From: Myxococcaceae bacterium
GTDB lineage: Bacteria > Myxococcota > Myxococcia > Myxococcales > Myxococcaceae
NCBI GenBank assembly: GCA_016793725.1
Contig: JAEUJP010000207.1
Span: 1-36,676 of the forward strand
DNA length: 36,676 bases
Reading direction: 5' to 3'
Positions 15,306 to 23,872 of this stretch are shown one piece after another; the first letter of the stretch is position 1, and every line of letters begins with the position of its first letter. The notes beneath the pieces were generated by a model, which saw only the letters and a list, made by a program, of their open reading frames with translations, did no database searches and had not been told where the DNA came from. A program made the position numbers and the translations under genes.

Positions 15306-15905
15306 ATGGCAAGCGGGGCTTCGAAGATGAAGCCCGAGCTGCCTCGCGGCCGCACCCGCCGGCCCGCCACACGCAAAGAGGCACGCGCGAACCAGCGCTG
15401 GCGGGTGCTCGAGGCGATGGCGCACCAGGTCGGCAAGAACGGCTACGCGCGCACGACCGTGGCCGATGTCATCGCGCGGGCCGGGGTCTCGCGAAAGGCG
15501 TTCTACGAGCACTTCGGCGAAAAAGAAGACTGCTTCCTGGTCGCGTACGAAGAGCTGAGCAACCGGCTGGTGAACGACCTGGTGGCCGAGGGGGCTCCGT
15601 ATTCGCGCGGCGACCGCACCGGGGCGCAGCTTGGCCGGTACCTCGCGGTGCTGGCGTCAGACCTGTTCATGGCGCGAGCGTTCGTGGTCGAGGTGATGGC
15701 GGCTGGCCCGCGCTCGCTCGAGCTGAGGGAAGAGGTGAACCGCCGCTTCGCCGAGCTCGTGTTCGGGCACACGTCGGCCGACCCCCTGGTGCGCAAAGCG
15801 CTGATCGGCGGCGTGAATGACCTCGTGACTGGGGCGCTGCTGCGCGGCGAGAAGGACCTCGCGAAGCTCTTGCCGTCGATGAAGCGCTTCGTGAACCGGC
15901 GCTGA
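15306..15905 (+). CDS. TetR/AcrR-family transcriptional regulator
   Basis: This 199-residue protein has a basic N-terminus followed by a TetR DNA-binding domain (~30-80): RWRVLEAMAHQVGKNGYARTT, VADVIARAGVSRKAFYEHFGEKEDCF, the canonical helix-turn-helix ending in FYEHFxxKEdcf. The remaining ~120 residues form a helical ligand-binding/dimerisation domain without recognisable ligand motifs. The start at ATG 15306 is assumed; a second in-frame ATG at 15327 is an alternative, and neither has a strong ribosome site. It is divergent from the NTF2-like gene with a palindromic operator candidate in between, so autoregulation and control of that neighbour are likely. Confidence 0.9.
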   Translation: MASGASKMKPELPRGRTRRPATRKEARANQRWRVLEAMAHQVGKNGYARTTVADVIARAGVSRKAFYEHFGEKEDCFLVAYEELSNRLVNDLVAEGAPYSRGDRTGAQLGRYLAVLASDLFMARAFVVEVMAAGPRSLELREEVNRRFAELVFGHTSADPLVRKALIGGVNDLVTGALLRGEKDLAKLLPSMKRFVNRR

Positions 15906-15916
15906 GCCGAGCTGGG

Positions 15917-15942
15917 GTCGCCGCGCGACGGCAGACGGCGAC
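15917..15942. terminator. Hairpin downstream of the TetR gene
   Basis: Perfect 7-bp arms GTCGCCG/CGGCGAC separated by 12 nt begin 11 bp after the TetR stop. There is no T-run. It could serve as a terminator or 3'-end stabiliser for the TetR transcript. Confidence 0.35.
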
Positions 15943-15971
15943 GAAGGGTCTCGCCCGCGTTGCCGAACCCT

Positions 15972-16031
15972 CGCCAGGGGCGCGGGGTTTCTGTTCGCTG
16001 CGCTCACGTTTCCGCGCCAGGGGCGCGGGGT
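15972..16031. repeat. Pair of 17-bp direct repeats between convergent genes
   Basis: CGCCAGGGGCGCGGGGT occurs at 15972-15988 and again at 16015-16031, 26 bp apart, in the space between the TetR gene and the stop of the murein-binding protein (16033). The AT-richer spacer contains TTCGCTGCGCTCACG. The origin is unclear; it may be part of an intergenic repeat element. Confidence 0.7.
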
Positions 16032-16032
16032 C

Positions 16033-16908
16033 TCAGGCGTCGACGACCGCGAGGTTGTAGCGGGCGTCGCGACCACCGATTGCGCGCAGAAACGCGTCGT
16101 AGTCCTTCACGTTGAGGCAACCGGTGCTGCTGGTCGAGCTCGTGAAGCCGCGGTGCACGCGAATTTCGCTGCTGCTCGAGAGGTTGCGCCGCTCGGACAC
16201 GCTGTAGAAGCCATCGCCGTTGCGGTCGCGTGCGACGGGCACCGTCATCGAGCCCTTCGCCGTACGAACGATGAACGCGTCGTTGTTGAACTTGCCGTCG
16301 CGCCAGCGCGGCACGAGCGAATACATGCCCTCGGCGAGCATCGCGCGGTCGGTGCCGGCCGACGTCGGTCGCGTCGTCGCCTGAAACGCCTTCATCTGCC
16401 CGCCCGGCTTCAGGACGACGAAGAAGTCGCGGTACTGCGACGTCGCGCTGTTCGCCGTGCGCAGCGCCAGCACCGTCGGCTGGCCGCCGGGGTTCACGCG
16501 GCCGCCCACCTCTTTCACCAGCGCCGTCGCCTTGGCCCAGCTCAGCTTCCCGTAGCCCGCGATGTTGATGCTCGGGCCACTCGGAGTCGGAGTCGGAGTC
16601 GGCGTCGGGGCCTCGTCGGCCCGGCGCAGCGCGGCGTTCATCACGTCTCGCAGAGCGGGGGTGAAGCGGCCGGTGACGGGCAGGTCGTGCTTGCGCTGGA
16701 ACTCCTGCATCGCGTCGAGCGTGCGTGGGCCGAAGATGCCGGGGCCGGTCGACAGCTCGGCGCGCGTCATGTGCCCGAGCTTCACGAGGCAGCGCTGCAG
16801 CTGATGAACCGCCGGCCCACGCTCGCCCTGGTGCAGCTCGGTGTTCGGAGCGGCGAGCCGCGTCGCGGTGGTGGTGACGCTCGCTGCGCGGCTGATCGGT
16901 TCGAGCAT
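16033..16908 (-). CDS. Peptidoglycan-binding protein with L,D-transpeptidase-like C-terminal domain
   Basis: The 291-residue product has a PG_binding_1-type domain at ~24-90 (GERGPAVHQLQRCLVKLG, GIFGPRTLDAMQEFQRKHDL, VTGRFTP). A Thr-Pro repeat linker (~99-108) follows, then a C-terminal domain with RTANSATSQYRDFFVVLKPGG, a GMYSLVPRW strand and an IRVHRG...SSTGCLNV site. His252 and Cys264 match the H...S-x-G-C pattern of YkuD/L,D-transpeptidase-like enzymes that act on murein peptides. No signal peptide is seen: the protein begins MLEPISRAASVTTT, so the export route is unclear. The start resembles that of the other murein-binding protein here (MVAPIGRSLVTP, 23873-25312). It is divergent from the Hsp70 gene. 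The fold call is by motif; activity is inferred. Confidence 0.65.
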   Translation of the reverse strand: MLEPISRAASVTTTATRLAAPNTELHQGERGPAVHQLQRCLVKLGHMTRAELSTGPGIFGPRTLDAMQEFQRKHDLPVTGRFTPALRDVMNAALRRADEAPTPTPTPTPSGPSINIAGYGKLSWAKATALVKEVGGRVNPGGQPTVLALRTANSATSQYRDFFVVLKPGGQMKAFQATTRPTSAGTDRAMLAEGMYSLVPRWRDGKFNNDAFIVRTAKGSMTVPVARDRNGDGFYSVSERRNLSSSSEIRVHRGFTSSTSSTGCLNVKDYDAFLRAIGGRDARYNLAVVDA

Positions 16909-16971
16909 CCCGAATTGTCGAGCGCACGCCGCCGCGAATAACCGCTCGTTTGAAGCGCGGGTTTACATCTG

Positions 16972-16989
16972 CGCTCGTGTTATCGAGCG
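16972..16989 (+). promoter_or_regulatory. Hairpin in the 5' leader of the Hsp70 gene
   Basis: A perfect inverted repeat CGCTCG-TGTTAT-CGAGCG ends 7 nt before the Hsp70 ATG (16997), covering the place where a ribosome site would lie; no good Shine-Dalgarno is visible nearby. It differs from the CIRCE heat-shock element. It may regulate translation or be chance. Confidence 0.3.
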
Positions 16990-16996
16990 TGCCGCG

Positions 16997-19612
<2,616 letters not shown>

Positions 19613-19615
19613 ACC

Positions 19616-20029
19616 TCAGTCGTCGGCGAACGGGTCGAGAACACCGACGCGTGCTTCTTCGAAATCGGCGACGTTGCGGGTCACGACGGTCAAGTCGTAG
19701 TGAAGGGCTGTGGCCGCAATCATGCTGTCTTTGATCGGCATCGCGCGACCGCTCGTCTTCAGCTGCGCGACCAGCTCTGCCCACCGGAGGCCGACGCTCG
19801 CGTCCCACGGCAGGCAGTGAATCGTTCGCACACCTTCGTCGAACCAGCGCTCGAGATGTTCGCGCCGCTTTCCGCGCCCGAGACGCAGAATCCCGAAGCG
19901 CAGCTCACCGAGAATGATGGGGTCGACCACCAACTCAGACTCGTGGCGTCTCAACCACGCAGAGACGAGTGCGGACGGGGCCGGCCGCGTCGGCTCGCTG
20001 AGCACGTTGGCATCGACGAGGTAGCTCAA
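19616..20029 (-). CDS. vapC: PIN-domain toxin, VapC/FitB-like
   Basis: The likely start is TTG at 20029, giving MSYLVDANVLSEPTRP, the usual VapC opening. The TTG shares bases with the antitoxin stop in a TTGA overlap. An ATG at 20083 would add 18 residues that overlap the antitoxin and do not look like the family. The 137-residue length fits. The four acidic residues expected of PIN RNases are present: Asp6 (VDAN), Glu42 (LGELRFG), Asp101 (PIKDSMIAATA) and Asp122 (TRNVADF). PIN toxins are Mg2+-dependent ribonucleases that cut RNA when released from the antitoxin. It sits downstream of, and is coupled to, the AbrB-type antitoxin gene. Its 3' end is 3 bp from the convergent Hsp70 stop. Confidence 0.88.
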   Translation of the reverse strand: MSYLVDANVLSEPTRPAPSALVSAWLRRHESELVVDPIILGELRFGILRLGRGKRREHLERWFDEGVRTIHCLPWDASVGLRWAELVAQLKTSGRAMPIKDSMIAATALHYDLTVVTRNVADFEEARVGVLDPFADD

Positions 20030-20256
20030 AGCGTATCCGTCGACTCGGACTCGATTGGCTCGAAGTAGCCCTTCACTGGACATGCTTCGAGCCAGTCGAC
20101 GAGCCCCTCGTTCCTTCGGCCAGCAACACGAATCAGGCGGTACTTGCCGCGGCCAAGACGTTCAATCTCGAACTCCTGACCCGCTTCGATGCGGTCTTTC
20201 GCGCGGAGCTCTGCCGGCAACACGATTTGGCCCTTGGAGGAGATCGTCGTCTTCAC
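20026..20256 (-). CDS. vapB: AbrB/SpoVT-type antitoxin, VapB-like
   Basis: The 76-residue product starts at GTG 20256 and has the swapped-hairpin DNA-binding signature MKTTISSKGQIVLPAELRAKD...AGQEFEIERLGRGKYRLI (quoted in two parts) at ~2-45. A C-terminal tail (LVDWLEACPVKGYFEP) follows, of the kind that binds and inhibits the cognate PIN toxin. Antitoxins of this class repress their own operon. A short inverted repeat just upstream of the start is a candidate operator. The stop overlaps the toxin start (TTGA). The pair is in the same direction as, and 31 bp downstream of, a small membrane-protein gene. Confidence 0.88.
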   Translation of the reverse strand: MKTTISSKGQIVLPAELRAKDRIEAGQEFEIERLGRGKYRLIRVAGRRNEGLVDWLEACPVKGYFEPIESESTDTL

Positions 20257-20260
20257 ACAC

Positions 20261-20277
20261 GTAAGATATCGACTTAC
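20261..20277. promoter_or_regulatory. Inverted repeat upstream of the VapBC-like operon
   Basis: GTAAG-ATATCGA-CTTAC, perfect 5-bp arms around an AT-rich 7-bp centre, ends 4 bp before the antitoxin GTG. The position and local AT-richness fit an operator/promoter bound by the antitoxin. The short arms make this tentative. Confidence 0.4.
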
Positions 20278-20287
20278 TCGACGACGT

Positions 20288-20782
20288 TCAACGCACCACG
20301 CGCTCGTTGTTCAGCTGGTGAAACAGCGCCATGCCGCCGTCGAAGAACAAGAGCCACCCGGCCTGAATCAGCGAGCCTTCAGCGAAGCCGCGCGCGCGCG
20401 GGTTCTCGATGTGCATCAGCATCAGCGCGGCGGCCGCGAGGTAGCCGACGTCGAGCGCGGTGTTCCACGCGTACGTGAACTGGGTCGACTGCCCGTCGGC
20501 GAGCGCGCCAGCGCGGTCGGTGCGCGTCGCGTTCGGCTGCAGCCCGAGCACCAGCCCCACCACCGCGAAGCCGATGTTCACCACGCCCCACGCGACGTTC
20601 GCGATGTGTACGCCCTGCCACCGCGGGTCTTTCACGACGGCCAGGCCGACGATGCCGGTCACCGTGCTCGCCACCGCCCACGCGCCGAGCACGCCGAGGC
20701 CGACGTTGTTCCCGTCTTGCCGCACGCGGTTGTAGTCCTCGACAGAGGTGGCCAGCGACAGCGAGAGCACGAGGGCGAGCAC
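20288..20782 (-). CDS. Small multi-pass membrane protein, possibly DUF6992-like
   Basis: From GTG 20782 the product is 164 residues (MLALVLSLSLATSVEDYNRV). An ATG at 20821 would add 13 polar residues and leave only 17 bp to the divergent GH3 gene, so I prefer the GTG. After the signal-like first segment, three or four hydrophobic segments follow (VLGAWAVASTVTGIVGLAVV, NVAWGVVNIGFAVVGLVLG, DVGYLAAAALMLMHI, GSLIQAGWLLFFDGGMALF). The N-x-x-x-VLGAWA pattern and the FAEGSLIQAGWLLFFDG ending are reminiscent of DUF6992 membrane proteins; that is from memory and tentative. No function can be assigned. It lies upstream of vapBC on the same strand and is divergent from the GH3 gene. Confidence 0.55.
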   Translation of the reverse strand: MLALVLSLSLATSVEDYNRVRQDGNNVGLGVLGAWAVASTVTGIVGLAVVKDPRWQGVHIANVAWGVVNIGFAVVGLVLGLQPNATRTDRAGALADGQSTQFTYAWNTALDVGYLAAAALMLMHIENPRARGFAEGSLIQAGWLLFFDGGMALFHQLNNERVVR

Positions 20783-20838
20783 GCGCGAAAGGTAGCACCC
20801 TGCTTTGCCGTCTTCAGGCATGCTGCCGCGCCTTCATC

Positions 20839-21957
20839 GTGACCCTCGTACTCGTACTTCTTCTCTCGCAGCTCGACGCCGGCGGCGCCGCCGAGCCCGC
20901 CGATGCCGGCGAGGCCTTCGTCTCGAAGCCCACCGCGCGCAAGCCGCTCGCCCGCAAGGTCGACGAGGCCCGGGTGAAGCGCGTGCTCGAGTCGCTCAGC
21001 ACGCGCGAGCGCGCCGCGCAGCTCGTGCTCGCCTACCCGCAGATTGGCAAGAGCACGCCGGTCGAGGTCGGCGGCGTGCTGTTCGTCGGCGCGTCGCTGA
21101 AGAACATCGCCGCGGCGAAGCAGCGCATCTCGAGCTCGCTGGCGCGCGCGAAGGTGCCCCCGTTCTTCGCGGTCGACATGGAGGGCGGCCCCACGAACCG
21201 CCTCAAGTCGCTCAAGTCGCTGCGCACGATGCCGACCGCGCGCGAGATGGCCGAGCTCGACGACGCCGAGGTGATGAAGTGGGGCAAGACGGTCGGCGAG
21301 GCGATGCGCAGCATCGGGCTGAACCTGAACCTGGCGCCGGTGCTCGACGTGTCGACGAAGGGCCACATGTTCGACAACAAGCGCAGCTTCAGCGGCGATG
21401 CCGACGTGGTGGTGGCGAAGGCGACGGCGTTCTCGCGCGGGCTGCTCGAGGCGGGCGTGGTGCCGATCGGCAAGCACTACCCCGGGTACGGCTCGCTCTC
21501 GGGCGACAGTGACCACGCGCTGGTGACGGCCGACTGGAAAGAGGCCGAGCTCGCCGCGAACGTGAAGGTGTTCGAGCGCACGCACGAGGTGCTGGGCGGC
21601 GTGATGCTCGCGAACGTCATCTACCCGGTGCGCGGCGACAAGCCCGCCATCGTGACGGCCGCGCTCGTCGAGAAGACCCACGAGCGGGAGTGGATCGCGG
21701 TGACCGACGACATCTCAATCAAGCTGCTCGCCGACGCCATCGGGGGCACCAGCGAGCAGGTGCTCGAAGAGGCGTTCCTCGCGGGCAACGACCTCTTGCT
21801 GACGACCGCGCCTCCCGATTGGGACAAGGGCCTCGACTACATCGGCGTGCTGACGCGCCTGGCCGAGTCAGACCCGGTCGCGAAGCAGAAGCTCGACGCC
21901 GCGTGTACGCGCGTGCTGCGGCTCAAAGACAAGATGAAGCTGCTCGACGGGCTGTGA
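20839..21957 (+). CDS. Exported GH3-family glycosidase, NagZ-like
   Basis: This 372-residue protein begins at GTG 20839 with a short hydrophobic leader (MTLVLVLLLSQLDAGG) followed by a low-complexity linker. The catalytic barrel (~45-370) has the GH3 N-domain motifs: FFAVDMEGGPTNRL (~110-122), GLNLNLAPVLDVST, GKHYPGYG (211-218), GDSDH (222-226, with His226 in the place of the acid/base His of NagZ) and the nucleophile strand WIAVTDDIS (Asp290). NagZ-type enzymes remove beta-1,4-linked GlcNAc from murein fragments, usually in the cytoplasm; the leader suggests the periplasm or outside. The usual KHFPGHG is KHYPGYG and the D-S-H loop has an extra Asp. It ends 4 bp from the stop of the convergent DUF5655-like gene. 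Confidence 0.8.
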   Translation: MTLVLVLLLSQLDAGGAAEPADAGEAFVSKPTARKPLARKVDEARVKRVLESLSTRERAAQLVLAYPQIGKSTPVEVGGVLFVGASLKNIAAAKQRISSSLARAKVPPFFAVDMEGGPTNRLKSLKSLRTMPTAREMAELDDAEVMKWGKTVGEAMRSIGLNLNLAPVLDVSTKGHMFDNKRSFSGDADVVVAKATAFSRGLLEAGVVPIGKHYPGYGSLSGDSDHALVTADWKEAELAANVKVFERTHEVLGGVMLANVIYPVRGDKPAIVTAALVEKTHEREWIAVTDDISIKLLADAIGGTSEQVLEEAFLAGNDLLLTTAPPDWDKGLDYIGVLTRLAESDPVAKQKLDAACTRVLRLKDKMKLLDGL

Positions 21958-21961
21958 GACG

Positions 21962-22345
21962 TCAGCGCGCGTATGCCTGCTGCAGCGCGGCCCTCAGCGC
22001 CTCGTCGATTTCGTCTGGTGCGTGCAGCTCGAACGTGTGCTTCTTCGAGCCGCCGAGCACGACGTGCCCGGTGAGCCAGCCCGAGTGCGGCTCGACGAGC
22101 ACGAGCACGTGCCTGCCGTGAAACTCGACGTGCTTCTCGTCGGCGACCTGCTTCACCGGCCCGCAGTCGCGCGCCGCGTCGAGCAGCGCCTCGTACACCA
22201 CCCACGCGCGCGGTTTGCCGGCGAAGTGGTCGGCCACAGTCCACTTGCCGCACGCGTGTGTCGCGGGCTTCGACGAGAACGGGCGGCGGCACACCGGGCA
22301 GCGCCACAGCTTGTCGGTCTGGTGAATGCGGTGCAGGCCCGTCAC
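21962..22345 (-). CDS. DUF5655-like protein with N-terminal zinc-ribbon-like motif
   Basis: The 127-residue product starts at GTG 22345, which overlaps the upstream small membrane gene's stop as GTGA, so the two are translationally coupled. Residues ~10-35 carry LWRCPVCRRPF...ATHACGKW (CxxC plus a downstream Cys/His), which looks like a small zinc site. The remaining part (ALLDAARDCGPV, KHVEFHGRHVLVLVEPHSGWLTGHVVLG, KHTFELHAPDEIDEALRAALQQA) follows the DUF5655 pattern, often found alone or fused to nucleic-acid-related domains; the function is unknown. No signal peptide is present. The upstream in-frame extension is Arg-rich and shadow-like and was excluded. Confidence 0.65.
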   Translation of the reverse strand: MTGLHRIHQTDKLWRCPVCRRPFSSKPATHACGKWTVADHFAGKPRAWVVYEALLDAARDCGPVKQVADEKHVEFHGRHVLVLVEPHSGWLTGHVVLGGSKKHTFELHAPDEIDEALRAALQQAYAR

Positions 22346-22542
22346 GCCGCCGAACCGTAGCCCAGGCAGTTCGCGAGGCGAATCAACCCGGCGAAGGCGC
22401 ACGCAGCGACGCCGATGAAGAGGCCCCAGAGCGCCGCGAACATGCTGCCGCCGCAGAGCAGGGTCATGAAGTCTCTGAACGGCGCAACGCCCTGACCCGT
22501 CGCCTTCATCAACATCGCCAGCGCCCACACGAAGACGCCCAT
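22342..22542 (-). CDS. Tiny two-segment membrane protein, probably 5'-frameshifted
   Basis: From ATG 22542 the product is 66 residues, nearly all in two hydrophobic segments (MGVFVWALAMLMK and FMTLLCGGSMFAALWGLFIGV...CAFAGLI). Its TGA overlaps the GTG of the DUF5655-like gene (GTGA), which supports it being real. In another frame, a GTG at 22616 opens MSEVEPVSFNSPRVTLALSYG and stops at 22551. Joining that frame to the membrane frame needs one extra base near 22557 and gives a continuous, sensible protein of ~92 residues. The gene may therefore carry a single-base deletion (or sequencing error), with the visible ATG being secondary. No family is recognised. Confidence 0.5.
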   Translation of the reverse strand: MGVFVWALAMLMKATGQGVAPFRDFMTLLCGGSMFAALWGLFIGVAACAFAGLIRLANCLGYGSAA

Positions 22543-22628
22543 CGCCGGCGTCAGCCATACGAGAGCGCGAGCGTCACGCGCGGAGAATTGAACGACACCG
22601 GTTCGACCTCGCTCACCGCGAGCGGAGA

Positions 22629-23291
22629 TCAGACGGTGACGTTTCTCTTCGTACGACCCTTCACCTTCTTCGGCGCCGCGGGGTTCGGCGTCGGCTCGCC
22701 GACCTTCTCGAGCGTCGCCCGGTCGGTGTGATGAAACGGTTTGCGGCCCGGCGTCTCGAGCACCGTGTCTTGCTCGTACGTCAGCACGCGCGGCGAATCG
22801 AACGTGAGCGTCTGCGTGTACGAGCGCGTGAGGAAGTGCTTCTGCAGGAATGTGGCCGAGCAGATGCCGAAACACTCGGCGCCCAGCGTCGCGCGCACGG
22901 TGAAAGACTTCGCACCCGGCTCGGCGATGCCTCGAGCGAGCGCGACCTGCCCGCGCGGAATCGCGACGGTCTGCAGCAGCACCTTCGTCGCGGGCTCCCA
23001 CAGCCAGTAGCCAATCTGGTCGTGGAAGGTGAGCGGCTCAGTGAGCTTCTTCACGTGCACGTGGTAGCGCAGCCCGTAGAGCAGCTGCGGCCCGTTGAGC
23101 TGCGGGTCGATGGGCTGAAACTCCATGCGCTCGAGGTACGGCTCGTCTTCGCCGCCCTCGGCGACGGGGTGGCGGTCGACGCCCTCACCTTCCCAGATGC
23201 CGGCGAGCGCGGTGAGGGGGCCCAGGTTCTTCAGCGTGTCGAGGTCGAAGTCTTCGGGCTCGGTGTAGATGTCGAGGGGGCGTTTGCTCAT
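22629..23291 (-). CDS. Nitrobindin/THAP4-like heme-binding beta-barrel protein
   Basis: The 220-residue protein starts at ATG 23291. It has the pattern of the heme-binding beta-barrel (DUF1794, nitrobindin-like) family: NLGPLTALAGIWEGEGVDRHP at ~25-44, then ERMEFQPIDPQLNGPQLLYGLRY (quoted in part as QPIDPQLNGPQLLYGL), DQIGYWLWEPATKVLLQTVAI, PRGQVALARG, ECFGICSATFL, LTYEQDTVLETPGR, PFHHTDRATLEKV and EPTPNP. The HH in PFHHTD is a candidate for the proximal heme ligand region. Such proteins bind heme or fatty-acid-like ligands, and some isomerise peroxynitrite. A basic tail (KKVKGRTKRN) extends past the barrel. It is cytoplasmic by lack of a signal, and divergent from a lipoprotein gene across 42 bp. 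Confidence 0.8.
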   Translation of the reverse strand: MSKRPLDIYTEPEDFDLDTLKNLGPLTALAGIWEGEGVDRHPVAEGGEDEPYLERMEFQPIDPQLNGPQLLYGLRYHVHVKKLTEPLTFHDQIGYWLWEPATKVLLQTVAIPRGQVALARGIAEPGAKSFTVRATLGAECFGICSATFLQKHFLTRSYTQTLTFDSPRVLTYEQDTVLETPGRKPFHHTDRATLEKVGEPTPNPAAPKKVKGRTKRNVTV

Positions 23292-23333
23292 CGCGCCGTC
23301 GTCATACCAGCTGCCATGCTAGGAATTGCGGCC

Positions 23334-23864
23334 GTGAGTCACCGCGCCTGCTGGCTGCTCCTGACGTTGGCGCTCGTCGCCTGCAACCCGTGGAGGTCGA
23401 TGCACGGCTCACCCGATGCGCTGCGCGGCAAGCGCACGTTCACGGTGCTGCCCATCGACTTCGAGACCGTGGTCGTCGACGGCAGGCCGGTGCGCGACTT
23501 TCTCGCCACTGAAGGCCCGGGCTGGCGCAAGACGTGGGCGCCGACGATGTCGGACGCGTCGACCGAGTTCAGGAGCGTGGTGAAAGACAAGCTGCGCGCC
23601 GCCAGGCTCGAGTACGACGAGCAGGGCGGCGGTGACGTGACGGTGAAACCCACCGCGGTCGACCTGCAGACCGGCGGCTTTCGGCCCCTGGTGTTGTACC
23701 TGGTCGTCGATGCGGTCGACACGAACGGGGCGCTGCTCGAGCAGATCGAGCTGCGCACCGCGTTCGACCAGCTCTTCATCGAGTTCGAGCAGCGCATGCG
23801 CTTCACCGCGCGCGACGCCGGAGCGGGCGTGGCGGCGTGGCTGATTCACGGCTCGAAGGGCTGA
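23334..23864 (+). CDS. Small lipoprotein of unknown function
   Basis: GTG 23334 is preceded by AGGA (23321-23324) at a 9-nt spacing and gives 176 residues with a clear lipoprotein signal (MSHRACWLLLTLALVAC, Cys 17, Asn at +2). An in-frame ATG at 23316 is possible but its ribosome site is poorer. The mature part has KRTFTVLPIDFETVVVDGRPV, a Trp-rich GPGWRKTWAPTMSD turn, a helix (FRSVVKDKLRAARLEYDEQG) and a beta hairpin. The layout (TVLPIDFE, then helix, then DVTVKPTAVDLQTGG) recalls DUF4410/CsgG-like lipoproteins, but I cannot name the family. The short gap to the divergent beta-barrel gene (42 bp) implies shared control. Its stop is 8 bp from that of the convergent murein-binding protease gene. 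Confidence 0.65.
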   Translation: MSHRACWLLLTLALVACNPWRSMHGSPDALRGKRTFTVLPIDFETVVVDGRPVRDFLATEGPGWRKTWAPTMSDASTEFRSVVKDKLRAARLEYDEQGGGDVTVKPTAVDLQTGGFRPLVLYLVVDAVDTNGALLEQIELRTAFDQLFIEFEQRMRFTARDAGAGVAAWLIHGSKG

Positions 23865-23872
23865 GCGAGAGT

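Noticed and set aside
16562-16620. Short GGAGTC repeats, first considered a regulatory repeat
   Set aside because: They encode the Thr-Pro linker of the murein-binding protein on the minus strand and need no other explanation.
16909-16996. Possible CIRCE heat-shock operator upstream of the Hsp70 gene
   Set aside because: No TTAGCACTC-N9-GAGTGCTAA match is present; only a different GC-rich hairpin is seen.
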